Shown piece by piece: positions 1-8,786 of a stretch of DNA of 64,000 bases (positions within the stretch are counted from its first letter, which is position 1; each line of letters begins with the position of its first letter). The stretch lies in the NCBI RefSeq assembly GCF_045689735.1, contig NZ_CP142685.1, positions 1,612,001-1,676,000 on the forward strand, given 5' to 3'. Source of the DNA: Halothiobacillus sp045689735. GTDB taxonomy: Bacteria > Pseudomonadota > Gammaproteobacteria > Halothiobacillales > Halothiobacillaceae. Under the pieces are notes generated by a model that saw only the letters and a list, made by a program, of their open reading frames with translations, did no database searches and was not told the DNA's origin. The position numbers and the translations under genes were made by a program.

Positions 1-1
1 G

Positions 2-1405
2 GCACTGAATCACGCGGGCGAACTCAAGTCCGATCTGCTGGTGGTGCTCAATGACAACGACATGAGCATTTCGCGCAATGTCGGTGCCCTGCAACAACAC
101 CTCACCCGGCTGCGCAGCAATCCCGTCATCAGCCGCCTGCGCGATGGCGGTCAGTCGCTGCTCGCCCACACCGGCCCCTTGGGCGAGATTTTGGGCAGCA
201 CCCGCATGGGGTTGCGCGATGGCGTCAAACACCTGCTCGGCGTCACCAGTCTGTTCGAAGAGCTCGGGTTTAGCTATTTCGGCCCCATCGACGGGCACGA
301 TCTGCCCGTCCTGCTCGACACGCTGGATAACCTCAAGCAGCAATCGGGTCCGCGCCTGCTGCATGTCATCACCCAGAAAGGTCGGGGCTTCAATCCCGCC
401 GAGCTCGATCCGATCCGGTTCCACGGCGTCGGCAAGTTTGATCCGAAAATCGAGCCCCAGCCGATCCCCCCCCAGGGGCAGAGCTGGACGCAGACATTCG
501 CCGACTGGCTGGAACGCCAGGCGCATCGCCCGGAGCTGGCGGTCATCACCCCGGCGATGATCGAAGGCTCGGGGCTGGCTCGATTTGCCGCCCGCCACCC
601 AGCGCGCTGCTTTGATGTCGGCATTGCCGAACAGCATGCCGTCACCTTCGCTGGCGGACTGGCGGCCGAAGGACTGCATCCCATCGTGGCGATTTACTCC
701 ACCTTTCTGCAGCGCGCCTGGGATCAACTGATTCACGACATCGCCCTGCAAAACCTGCCCGTACTGTTCGCGGTCGATCGCGCCGGGCAAGTCGGTCCCG
801 ATGGCGCCACGCACGCGGGCAGCTTCGATCTCGCCTTCGGCCAGGCCGTGCCGAATCTGGCCATCGCCGCCCCCAGCGACCGGCGCGAACTCATCACCCT
901 GCTCGATACCGCCTACGCGCTCCCCGGCCCCGCCCTGGTGCGTTATCCGCGCGGCGAATGCCCGGAGGATCTCGGCGGTGAACCGCCGGATCACCCCTTC
1001 GGGCTGCGGGTGCGCCAGCGTGCCGAGACCACCGCCCAGAGTCTGCTCGTCATCGCCCTGGGTGCGCCGGTCAGCCTTGCGCTGCACGCGGCGGAACATC
1101 TGCCCGCGACCGTCGTCGATTTGCGCTGGGCCAAACCCATCGACTGGCCCGCCTTACTGCCGCTCATGACCAGCCACGCCGCCTGGCTGGTGGTCGAAGA
1201 GGGCAGCGCCCTCGGCGGCATTGGCGCCACCCTCATTGCCGAAGCGGCGCTGCAAGGGATTTTCCGGCCGGTTCGACGGTTCGCCATCCCCGATCGGTTC
1301 ATCGAGCACGGCAGCCGCGAACAATGCCTTGCAGACTGTGGGCTTGAAACCGTGCAGTTAACCCATACGATGACGGAATTACTCCGTCAGGTTGCGCCCC
1401 GATGA
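2..1405 (+). CDS. dxs: 1-deoxy-D-xylulose-5-phosphate synthase (C-terminal part, cut by window edge)
   Basis: DXS condenses pyruvate and glyceraldehyde 3-phosphate with thiamine diphosphate, the first step of the MEP isoprenoid pathway, in the cytoplasm. The frame is open from base 2, so the gene starts outside the window. About 467 residues are present of a usual 620, so roughly the first 150 are missing. Visible landmarks are ALNHAG followed by NDNDMSIS near the left edge (end of the TPP-binding region), DVGIAEQHAVTFAGGLA with the transketolase-type catalytic Glu, the RAGQVGPDGATHAG loop and YPRGE. The stop overlaps the queD start by 4 bases (ATGA), so the two are probably translationally coupled. 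Confidence 0.96.
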   Translation, partial: ALNHAGELKSDLLVVLNDNDMSISRNVGALQQHLTRLRSNPVISRLRDGGQSLLAHTGPLGEILGSTRMGLRDGVKHLLGVTSLFEELGFSYFGPIDGHDLPVLLDTLDNLKQQSGPRLLHVITQKGRGFNPAELDPIRFHGVGKFDPKIEPQPIPPQGQSWTQTFADWLERQAHRPELAVITPAMIEGSGLARFAARHPARCFDVGIAEQHAVTFAGGLAAEGLHPIVAIYSTFLQRAWDQLIHDIALQNLPVLFAVDRAGQVGPDGATHAGSFDLAFGQAVPNLAIAAPSDRRELITLLDTAYALPGPALVRYPRGECPEDLGGEPPDHPFGLRVRQRAETTAQSLLVIALGAPVSLALHAAEHLPATVVDLRWAKPIDWPALLPLMTSHAAWLVVEEGSALGGIGATLIAEAALQGIFRPVRRFAIPDRFIEHGSREQCLADCGLETVQLTHTMTELLRQVAPR

Positions 1406-1818
1406 CCCTCACCGCCGACATGATCACCCAGCAGCTCGCCCGTCCCGCGCATTTCGCGCTGACCGTTTCGGTCGATTTCGCCGCCGCGCACCGGCTGTTC
1501 GGCTACGAGGGCAACTGTGCCCGCCTGCACGGGCACAACTGGAAAGTGATCGTCGAAGTCAGTGGACAACGGCTCGATAGCGTCGGCATGGTGCTCGACT
1601 TCAAAGCCATCAAAGCCGCCGCGCGCGCGGCGGCCAAAACGCTGGATCATTACTATCTCAACGAGATCCCGCCGTTCGATACCCTGAACCCCACCGCCGA
1701 ACACATCGCCGTCTGGTTTTTCCTCGAACTCAGTCAGGCGCTCAATACCGAGCAGGCGCGGGTCAGTGCCATCACCATTTGGGAAAATGAAGTCTCCGCG
1801 GTCACCTACCGCGCTTGA
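1402..1818 (+). CDS. queD: 6-carboxy-5,6,7,8-tetrahydropterin synthase QueD
   Basis: This 138-residue protein of the PTPS/QueD fold converts dihydroneopterin triphosphate to 6-carboxytetrahydropterin, the second step of the queuosine and 7-deazaguanine pathway. Zinc ligands are recognisable as His30 (in FAAAHRLF) and His43 and His45 (in CARLHGHNW); Cys39 is the likely catalytic cysteine. The length is normal for the family. The ATG sits inside the dxs stop (ATGA). folE2, which supplies the first pathway step, starts 45 bases downstream, and this pairing supports QueD over a eukaryote-type pyruvoyl-tetrahydropterin synthase. Confidence 0.93.
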   Translation: MTLTADMITQQLARPAHFALTVSVDFAAAHRLFGYEGNCARLHGHNWKVIVEVSGQRLDSVGMVLDFKAIKAAARAAAKTLDHYYLNEIPPFDTLNPTAEHIAVWFFLELSQALNTEQARVSAITIWENEVSAVTYRA

Positions 1819-1863
1819 CCGCTTCGCTACACTCAATACAGCCCTACTTCAGGAATTTCGCCC

Positions 1864-2649
1864 ATGACCGCTTGCGCCATGCCCGATGTGCAATCCAGCC
1901 GCGACCAACGCAATATCATCATCGATCAAGTCGGCATTCGCGCCCTGCGTCACCCGATCGTCATTCAGGACGGTGAGCGCCAACAGGCCAGCGTGGCCGA
2001 GTGTGAACTCACCGTCACCCTGCCCGCCGAGCAGAAAGGCACCCACATGTCGCGCTTTGTGGCACTGCTCAATGAAACCTCACCGCTGACGCTCTCGCTC
2101 GCCAGCCTGCCGCAATGGCTCGAACGCATGGCCGAACGCCTGCACGCCACCCAGGCGGCCGTTACCTTTCGCCTGCCCTATTTCGTCAATAAAGCCGCGC
2201 CGGTTTCCGGCCAGCAGGCGTTGATGGATTACCAGCTGGGATTGATCGGCCACCTCACGCCAACCGGGGTGGAAACCCGGATTGAACTGACCGTGCCGGT
2301 GACGAGCCTCTGCCCCTGCTCCAAGGAAATTTCCGCCTATGGCGCCCATAACCAACGCTCGCACATCACGGTGACCGCGCGCGTGGCCGACCCGACGCTG
2401 CGCATCGACGCGCTGATCGCCCGCATCGAAGCGCAAGGCTCCTGTCAGTTGTGGGGGCTGCTCAAACGGCCCGATGAAAAATTCATCACCGAATACGCCT
2501 TCGATCACCCCAAATTTGTCGAAGACATGATTCGCGATGTGGCCGGCACCCTGGCCGAGAGTCCGGAACTCAACGGCTATCGGGTCACCGTCGAAAATTT
2601 CGAATCCATCCATAACCACTCGGCCTGGGCGATCATCGACCGGCTGTAA
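1864..2649 (+). CDS. folE2: GTP cyclohydrolase FolE2 (type IB)
   Basis: FolE2 opens GTP to dihydroneopterin triphosphate, the entry point of folate and queuosine synthesis. The type IB enzyme differs from FolE and does not strictly need zinc. The 261-residue protein carries the family signature around Cys150-Pro-Cys152 (SLCPCSKEIS, then GAHNQRSH) and a C-terminal ENFESIHNHSAWA segment. The ATG at 1864 follows an AGG-containing stretch (TTCAGGAATTTC). Linkage to queD suggests a role in queuosine synthesis as well as folate. A second FolE elsewhere in the genome cannot be excluded. No Zur-like operator was recognised in the 45-base gap upstream. Confidence 0.94.
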   Translation: MTACAMPDVQSSRDQRNIIIDQVGIRALRHPIVIQDGERQQASVAECELTVTLPAEQKGTHMSRFVALLNETSPLTLSLASLPQWLERMAERLHATQAAVTFRLPYFVNKAAPVSGQQALMDYQLGLIGHLTPTGVETRIELTVPVTSLCPCSKEISAYGAHNQRSHITVTARVADPTLRIDALIARIEAQGSCQLWGLLKRPDEKFITEYAFDHPKFVEDMIRDVAGTLAESPELNGYRVTVENFESIHNHSAWAIIDRL

Positions 2650-2723
2650 CCAACCCACCCGCGCCAGCACAAACCGGCGTAAGATGGACACACCACAACG
2701 GTGTGAGGGTCAGGGAAACGACC

Positions 2724-5549
2724 ATGCCTCTGGAATTATTCGTGTTGTTCTTTGCGGCCGGGCTGATGAGTTTCGTCGCTCTGCACCACGCCGCGAGCAA
2801 CCTAACAAAAAAAGCGCCACAGCAAAGCCTCTTTGCCGTGATGATTCTGCTCGTGGTGCCCTTGTCGATATTCCAGGCCTGGATGATTCAGTCCAGCAGC
2901 ATCGAGGACTACCTCCTCGCCCTGCGGCTGAATATCACCGCCGCGCTGTTATTTGCGGTCTTGTTGCCGTGGTTCATCCGTTATCAAACCGGCTACCGCG
3001 CCCTCTGGCAGCCGGTCATCAGCGGGCTGCTGCTGCTCTTTATCTTCCTTAACTGGTGGGAACCCCATACGCTGCAGTACGGCACGGCCGATCGTCTAAC
3101 CTACGCCACCCTGCCCTGGGGCGAGCGCGTCGCCCAGTTGTCCGGCAGCCAGAACCCCTGGGGTTATGCCGCGATTGCCGTCATTCTGGCAGATTACCTC
3201 CTTTCCTTGGCGGCACTCGTTCAACACTACCGCGCTAAGCCGCGGTGGTTAACGATTGGGCTCATCTTCGGATTACTCCTTTCCCTGGTCGCCACCGGGC
3301 TGGGCATCAGCATTCGTCTGGGCTGGCTGGATTGGCCACTCCCCGGCCCACTCGGCTTTTTGGGCATGGTGCTGGTGATGAGCCTGTCGTTGTCGATTTC
3401 CAGCCGGCACGAACTGCAACGATCCGAACAACGGTTTCGCGCCCTGGTCGAACAATCGCCTTATGGCATTCAGCTCGTGGATGCTACCGGTATGCTGGTT
3501 CTGTGCAACCCCGCCTGGCAGCGACTGCGGGGGATGATCGCCAATGATTTTGTCGCCGGCCCGATTCAGCGCGACCATTATGTTCTGCGGCAGGGGCTGA
3601 TACCCTATATTGAACGCGCCCTGCGCGGCGAAACGGTTGATGTGCCCGCGCGCCCCTGGGACACCGGTCATGCTCCGACGACCGTCTGGATCCATACCAA
3701 AATCAGCCCGATCCGGGACGATGCCGGTCATCTCAGCCATATTCTGCTCGTGCACGAAAATATCAGCGCACAAAAGCAGATGGAACTGGCCATTCACCGG
3801 ATCGCGGCCTCGGTTGCCTCGTCCAGCGATGATGCTTTCTTTGAACAGATGGCGCGGCACATGAGCGAAGTGTTTCGCGTGCCCGCCGTGCTCATTGCCC
3901 ATTGGGATCACACCCGGCTGCACTGGTTGGCGCATGCCGGCATCGACCCCTTGCCAACCGGGCTGCCCGAACGCATCCCCACCATCGAACCGCCGCCCGG
4001 CAACGAGCTTCAGCGTCTGGAGGATGATCCCCATTGGGTCGACGCCCTGGCACCGTTAGGATTCGCCCATCTCCAAGTGGTGCTGCTCAATGACCACCGC
4101 CAGCAGCGCGTCGGATATCTGGTGCTGCTCCACCATCAACCGCTCGATACCAAACCACTCAATACCGAATTGCTGTCCATCTTCGCCGCGCGCGCCAGCG
4201 CGGAATTGCAGCGGCAGGCTGCCGACCGGCACATCCGGGCGCTCGCCTACCAGGATGAACTCACGGGGCTGTGTAACCGCGCCTGCCTGCGTGAACGGCT
4301 GACTGCCGCGCTGCAAACCACCGAGACCAGCACACACTATGGCGCGCTCATCCTGATGGATCTCGATCACTTCAAGCTCATCAATGAGGCGCTCGGCCAT
4401 GATGCGGGCGACACGCTGCTGCAGGCGCTCACCGCACAACTGCAAACCCTGTTGCCCCCGCATATCCTGTTGAGCCGGGTGGGCGGTGATGAATTTGCTC
4501 TGTTCATCCCACCCAAGGCACCGGATTTCAATACCGCTGAACGCGATGCCGCGCAGCTCTGCCAGCAGATTCTGAATCTGTTGAGTACTCCGCTACAGAC
4601 GCAAGCGCGGCAATTCTCGGTGAATGCCAGCTTGGGGTTTATCGTCATCACCCCGGAAACGACCGACGCCAACACCGTGCTCAGCCAAGTAGAACTGGCG
4701 TTGTATCAGGCCAAGAACCTCGGGCGGAACAATGTTCAGCCGTATGTTCCCGCGCTGCAAACCGCCGTCGAGCGCCGCCTGTCTCTCGAAGAAGGCTTGC
4801 GTCCGGCACTCGACCGGGCCGAGTTTCATCTGGTTTACCAACCCCAGGTCAATGCCGCGGGTCAATTTCTGGGCGCCGAGGTGCTCCTGCGCTGGCAGCA
4901 TCCGGTGCTCGGCAACATTGCGCCCACAGAATTCATTCCGCTGGCCGAAGAATCTGGCCTGATCCATCCCATCGGGCTGTGGGTATTCGATACCGCATGC
5001 CGAACACTGGCCGCCTGGCTGAACCAACAGGTTCCCTTTTTCGGTCACCTCGCCATCAATGTCAGCGCGTGGCAACTCGCCGATGTCTCGTTTGTCGGGA
5101 AAGTACACAGCATTTTGCGAACGCACGGCATCGACCCGCGCTGGATCATGCTCGAAATCACGGAGTCAATGCTCCTGCAAAACCCGCAGGAAGCCATCGA
5201 CCGGTTGCACACCCTCCGCGACCTGGGGCTGCGGATTTCGCTGGACGACTTCGGCACCGGCTACTCGTCACTGGCCTATCTCAAGGATTTGCCGCTCGAT
5301 CAGCTCAAGATCGACAAATCTTTCATCGATGAATTGCAGCAAAAAAACCACCACCCCCTGATCGAAAGCATGTATGCCATCGCCGAACACATGGCGCTGA
5401 CCGTGGTGGCCGAAGGGGTGGAAACCGAACAGCAATGCCAAACGCTCATCCGCATGGGGGCACAGAGTTTTCAGGGGTATCTGTTCAGCAAACCCTTGAC
5501 GGAAGCGGACTTTTTGCGCTGGCTAGATCAACACCCACATGTGCTCTAA
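2724..5549 (+). CDS. Membrane-anchored PAS-GAF-GGDEF-EAL protein (cyclic-di-GMP turnover)
   Basis: A 941-residue protein from the ATG at 2724; a GTG 21 bases upstream is a weaker alternative because AGGG at 2712-2715 is well placed for the ATG. Order: about seven hydrophobic segments (1-225), a PAS domain (about 235-350), a GAF-like region (355-500), GGDEF (intact GGDEF at 587-591) and EAL (680-930). The EAL signature reads EVL at 719, but the other phosphodiesterase residues are present: NVS, EITES, DDFGTGYSSL, KIDKSF, AEGVET and QGYLFSKPL. No RxxD inhibitory site precedes GGDEF. Both activities are therefore possible. It probably senses a membrane or redox signal; the ligand is unknown. Confidence 0.9.
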   Translation: MPLELFVLFFAAGLMSFVALHHAASNLTKKAPQQSLFAVMILLVVPLSIFQAWMIQSSSIEDYLLALRLNITAALLFAVLLPWFIRYQTGYRALWQPVISGLLLLFIFLNWWEPHTLQYGTADRLTYATLPWGERVAQLSGSQNPWGYAAIAVILADYLLSLAALVQHYRAKPRWLTIGLIFGLLLSLVATGLGISIRLGWLDWPLPGPLGFLGMVLVMSLSLSISSRHELQRSEQRFRALVEQSPYGIQLVDATGMLVLCNPAWQRLRGMIANDFVAGPIQRDHYVLRQGLIPYIERALRGETVDVPARPWDTGHAPTTVWIHTKISPIRDDAGHLSHILLVHENISAQKQMELAIHRIAASVASSSDDAFFEQMARHMSEVFRVPAVLIAHWDHTRLHWLAHAGIDPLPTGLPERIPTIEPPPGNELQRLEDDPHWVDALAPLGFAHLQVVLLNDHRQQRVGYLVLLHHQPLDTKPLNTELLSIFAARASAELQRQAADRHIRALAYQDELTGLCNRACLRERLTAALQTTETSTHYGALILMDLDHFKLINEALGHDAGDTLLQALTAQLQTLLPPHILLSRVGGDEFALFIPPKAPDFNTAERDAAQLCQQILNLLSTPLQTQARQFSVNASLGFIVITPETTDANTVLSQVELALYQAKNLGRNNVQPYVPALQTAVERRLSLEEGLRPALDRAEFHLVYQPQVNAAGQFLGAEVLLRWQHPVLGNIAPTEFIPLAEESGLIHPIGLWVFDTACRTLAAWLNQQVPFFGHLAINVSAWQLADVSFVGKVHSILRTHGIDPRWIMLEITESMLLQNPQEAIDRLHTLRDLGLRISLDDFGTGYSSLAYLKDLPLDQLKIDKSFIDELQQKNHHPLIESMYAIAEHMALTVVAEGVETEQQCQTLIRMGAQSFQGYLFSKPLTEADFLRWLDQHPHVL

Positions 5550-5561
5550 GGCCGCGCTGGC

Positions 5562-6344
5562 TCAACCCGCGCAGACTGGGCCAAACACCCGGCGGGCATT
5601 GGCATCGAGCGTGGCCGCCAGCGAATCGGGTGCCAGCCCCCGCAGCGCAGCCAGTGCCCGTAGGGTTTCCGGCAGAAAGGCCGGCTCATTCACCGCGCCC
5701 AAATGCGCAGCGCCCGGCTGAAACGGCGCATCGGATTCCAGCAACAACGCCTCGACCGGCAAAGCTGCCAACATCGACCGCAGCCGGTTCGCGCGCGGAT
5801 GGGTCAGCGCCGCACCCACCCCAAGGCAGAACCCCGCCTCGATCAATCGCTCCGCTTGCTGGCGCGAGCCGGTAAAGCCATGCACCACGCCGGTCAGACC
5901 GGGATGCCGCCGCAACGCAACACTCAACAAATCCGCCGTCTTGCGTTCATGCAACACCACCGGCAAACGCAGCGCCTCGGCCACCGCCAATTGACCGGCC
6001 AATAACGCCTGCTGCGCGGGCAGGGTCGCCGGCGCATGCACGGCATCCAGCCCGATCTCGCCGATCGCTACCACCGGCAGACTCGCCGCCGCAATCGCCG
6101 CCGTCAGGCGAGTCGGAATCTCCGCCGCCGCCACCTGCTCGACCCACCAGGGATGCACCCCCAGCGCCAGTCCGACCCGACTGCCCACCGCGTGCGCGGA
6201 TTGCGCCGCCGCTTCGGCGGCCGACCATTGATCGGGGTGCGTGCCCATCGTGATGACGGCGTGAACCCCGGCGGCCAGCCAGCGCGCGGGCGCGGCGGGA
6301 CAACGCGCCAACAGCGCATCGAGGTGACAGTGGGTATCAATCAT
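5562..6344 (-). CDS. tatD: TatD-family metal-dependent hydrolase
   Basis: A 260-residue TIM-barrel hydrolase of the TatD/YcfH/YjjV family, metal-dependent deoxyribonucleases. Metal-binding motifs in order are DTHCHLD (residues 3-9), GEIGLD, the His in VVLHER, VVHGFTGS and LLESDAPF. Starting at 6344 puts the family-typical MIDTHCHLD at the N-terminus with GGAG eight bases upstream; a longer frame to 6392 has no support. It converges on the preceding GGDEF-EAL gene with a 12-base gap and diverges from motA. Which TatD paralogue it is cannot be settled from sequence alone. Confidence 0.9.
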   Translation of the reverse strand: MIDTHCHLDALLARCPAAPARWLAAGVHAVITMGTHPDQWSAAEAAAQSAHAVGSRVGLALGVHPWWVEQVAAAEIPTRLTAAIAAASLPVVAIGEIGLDAVHAPATLPAQQALLAGQLAVAEALRLPVVLHERKTADLLSVALRRHPGLTGVVHGFTGSRQQAERLIEAGFCLGVGAALTHPRANRLRSMLAALPVEALLLESDAPFQPGAAHLGAVNEPAFLPETLRALAALRGLAPDSLAATLDANARRVFGPVCAG

Positions 6345-6388
6345 CGGCCAATCTCCGATCTGCCCGGCGCGTTTGCCTCGATGGGCAC

Positions 6389-6415
6389 TCAATTATTTCG
6401 GTATTCTGCCGACTC
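6389..6415 (+). promoter_or_regulatory. Candidate sigma-28 promoter of motA-motB
   Basis: TCAATTAT, 11 bases, then GCCGACTC resembles the flagellar sigma-28 consensus TAAAGTTT-N11-GCCGATAA: exact spacing and the GCCGA core, with weaker matches elsewhere. It lies 91 bases before the motA start. It is weaker than the flagellin promoters in this window. Confidence 0.4.
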
Positions 6416-6506
6416 ATGGCGTAATCATGGCGTATTCGTTCATGGCCTATACATTGGCAACTCATTGAAGCCCCTTCGTGGAGGCTCGGAATCAGGAGCA
6501 CAACCG

Positions 6507-7304
6507 TTGAATCCTACAACCCTGATTGGCATCGTTGGTGGCTTTGGGCTGGTGATCGGCGCCATTTTTCTGTCGTCGAACCATGTCGGGGATTATTTCA
6601 ATCTCCCCAGCCTGTTGTTGGTGCTGGGGGGCACCGTGGCCGCCACCCTGATCAGTTATCCGTTGCACGAAGTCGTGCGCGTATTCCAGGTGTTTACCAT
6701 TGTCCTGCGCAACGAACGGTTGTACGCCGAACGCGACATTATCGAGCTCGTCGAAGTCGCCAAGCTCAAGTTTCAAGGGCAAATCAACCGCGCCGATGAA
6801 AAACTCTCCGGCATCAAAAACCCATTTTTGCGGACCGGCGTGCAGATGGTGCTCGATGGCGCCAGCACCGATGACATTACCACTCTGCTGCAATGGCGCA
6901 TCGGCCGCATGCGCGCCCGCGAACGCGCCGAAGCACAGATTTTCCGCACCATGGCGGCCTTCGCGCCCGCCTTCGGCATGCTCGGCACCCTGCTCGGGCT
7001 GATCAATATGCTGCACGCGATGGATGCCGCGCACTTCGCCGCGATTGGCGCCAATATGGCGCTGGCGCTAGTGACGACACTGTATGGCATTCTGCTGTCC
7101 AACATGATTTTCAAGCCCATCGCGCTTAAGCTGGAGCGGCGTACCGAACAACGGGTGATGGTCATGAACATGATGGTTGAAGGCGTGATGCTGATGCAGC
7201 AGCAACGCTCCCCGGCCTTCATCCGTGAAACGCTGCAATCTTTCCTCGCACAAAGCGAGGACGAGCTGCGTGAAGACACCCAACGCAAACGCGCTGGTCG
7301 CTGA
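6507..7304 (+). CDS. motA: Flagellar motor stator protein MotA (PomA-like)
   Basis: A 265-residue inner-membrane stator subunit that, with MotB, conducts H+ or Na+ and drives the flagellar motor. It has two N-terminal hydrophobic segments (about 3-22 and 32-52), a cytoplasmic loop (about 55-145) and two more segments including MAAFAPAFGMLGTLLGLI and the stretch before ERRTEQR, the MotA/ExbB layout. The start is TTG at 6507: AGGAG lies 8 bases upstream and the protein then starts like family members (NPTTLIGIVGG). The open frame runs further upstream, but that part overlaps tatD. motB follows 2 bases after the stop. Ion type cannot be read safely from this sequence. Confidence 0.93.
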   Translation: MNPTTLIGIVGGFGLVIGAIFLSSNHVGDYFNLPSLLLVLGGTVAATLISYPLHEVVRVFQVFTIVLRNERLYAERDIIELVEVAKLKFQGQINRADEKLSGIKNPFLRTGVQMVLDGASTDDITTLLQWRIGRMRARERAEAQIFRTMAAFAPAFGMLGTLLGLINMLHAMDAAHFAAIGANMALALVTTLYGILLSNMIFKPIALKLERRTEQRVMVMNMMVEGVMLMQQQRSPAFIRETLQSFLAQSEDELREDTQRKRAGR

Positions 7305-7306
7305 GC

Positions 7307-8254
7307 ATGGCCACCCCGCCCCCCCCGATAGGCACTGCCGAAGAAACCGCCGCCATCGAAGCGATTCAGGCGGAAATGTCTCGGGTCGCCCAACAACAGG
7401 CCCAGACACGCCCCTGGCACGAAGGCTGGGAAGATGACAGCAAGCTGATCGAAGATGATCAATCCTTCTGGCTCATCACCATGGTCGATTTGATGACCCT
7501 GCTGCTGACCATGTTTGTGCTGCTCGCCGCCTACGCCTATCAAAGCAAGTCCACGCAGGAACCGCTGCCCAGTAGCAGTGGTAGCACGCACGAAGCCGCC
7601 CCCGTCGATCAAACCCTGCACACCACGCTGGGGCCGGCACCGAGCGCCTCGCCCACCCCAGGGCAGACGCCTTCCCAGGGCAAGATTCCGCAGGCCGGTA
7701 ATGCCCTGATCGGCTCCGCCGATACCCACCCGCCGCACACACCGGCTGAACCCACCGCCAACCCGCCTGCACCGTTGGCGCCCCTGCCGCCGTCGGACAC
7801 CCTCAGCCCCAATGCCCGCGCACTGTTTTCCGGGCTGGGGAATGCCGTGGATGTTTCCGTGGTCAAAGGGCGCATCAACCTGCGCGTGAAGGACAACATC
7901 CTGTTCACCTCGGGCGATGCCACCCTCTCGCCCGCCGGTGCCCGGGTCATCGACCAGCTCGCCACCCGGCTGCAATCCGGGGATTACCCCATCGCGGTGC
8001 AGGGTCATACCGACGATAAACCCATCCACACGGCGCAGTTTCCTTCCAACTGGGAGCTTTCCGCGGCCCGCGCGGCCGCCGTCGTCCAGCAACTCATCGC
8101 GCAGGGCGTCGCCGCGAACCGGCTCTCTGCCGTCGGGCTGGCCGATACCCAACCGATCGCCCCCAATGACACCGCGCAAGGCAGGGCAGAAAACCGCCGG
8201 GTCGATATTGAACTGCAACTGCCCCCGGAACTCCTCAACGGAGCCAAGCCATGA
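7307..8254 (+). CDS. motB: Flagellar motor stator protein MotB (OmpA-like C-terminus)
   Basis: A 315-residue stator partner of MotA. One transmembrane helix (about 55-75) carries the essential ion-binding Asp61 in MVDLMTLLLTMF. A Pro/Ala-rich linker (about 80-160) leads to a periplasmic OmpA-like peptidoglycan-binding domain with QGHTDDKPI, NWELSAARA and ENRRVDIEL. The linker is long and proline-rich. It follows motA by 2 bases and overlaps the next gene by 4 bases (ATGA), so the three are one transcription unit. Confidence 0.94.
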   Translation: MATPPPPIGTAEETAAIEAIQAEMSRVAQQQAQTRPWHEGWEDDSKLIEDDQSFWLITMVDLMTLLLTMFVLLAAYAYQSKSTQEPLPSSSGSTHEAAPVDQTLHTTLGPAPSASPTPGQTPSQGKIPQAGNALIGSADTHPPHTPAEPTANPPAPLAPLPPSDTLSPNARALFSGLGNAVDVSVVKGRINLRVKDNILFTSGDATLSPAGARVIDQLATRLQSGDYPIAVQGHTDDKPIHTAQFPSNWELSAARAAAVVQQLIAQGVAANRLSAVGLADTQPIAPNDTAQGRAENRRVDIELQLPPELLNGAKP

Positions 8255-8691
8255 CGACTGCAACCGCGCCCTGGACACTGCATCCCACCCTGCTCAAGGA
8301 CTCCATCCCCATCATCGACCTGCCGGTCTGCTCGGTGCGGTTGCTGGATGACTGCCGGTTTCCCTGGGTCATCCTGATCCCGCGCCACCCGAATCTCAGC
8401 CAATGGACGGACATCCCGCTCACGCTGCAGCATGACCTCCTCGACGAAATTGCCCGAGTCAATGCAGCGCTGCAAACCCGCTATCTGCCCGATCGACTGA
8501 ATCACGGCGTGATTGGCAACCTCGTGCCACAGCTACATATTCATTGCGTCGTGCGCTATATCCACGATGAAGCCTGGCCCGGTGTGGTCTGGGGATTCGG
8601 CACGCGCCGCCCCTATTCGGCGCTGAAACGGTTGGCCGAGGCGCACGCACTTGCCGCTTTACTCCGTCAGCCTTCTGCCGCACACTCTTGA
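8251..8691 (+). CDS. HIT-domain protein
   Basis: A 146-residue histidine-triad superfamily protein, a class of nucleotide hydrolases and transferases. The signature reads Q-L-H-I-H-C-V, so the first triad His is Gln while the central, normally nucleophilic His is kept. NHGVIGNLVPQLHIH and the downstream WPGVVWGFGTRRPY segment suggest the small bacterial HIT-like subgroup rather than HinT. The start overlaps the motB stop (ATGA), implying coupled translation with the motor genes, although no role in motility is known for the family. The substrate is unknown. Confidence 0.85.
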   Translation: MTTATAPWTLHPTLLKDSIPIIDLPVCSVRLLDDCRFPWVILIPRHPNLSQWTDIPLTLQHDLLDEIARVNAALQTRYLPDRLNHGVIGNLVPQLHIHCVVRYIHDEAWPGVVWGFGTRRPYSALKRLAEAHALAALLRQPSAAHS

Positions 8692-8786
8692 CGCTGTCGC
8701 GCAGGCTCCGGTTTGGGCACCGGCCAGATCAAATGACAGCGTGGTCACCCACCGCCCTCGTATTGAATCCATAAGGACTTTGGCTC

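Noticed and set aside
4878..4886. EVL instead of EAL suggesting an inactive phosphodiesterase domain
   Set aside because: EVL is a common active variant and the other metal- and substrate-binding motifs are present. The same holds for 10641-10649.
6773..8278. A 501-codon minus-strand frame over motA-motB
   Set aside because: It lies opposite two certain motor genes, has no recognisable motif, and reflects codon bias.
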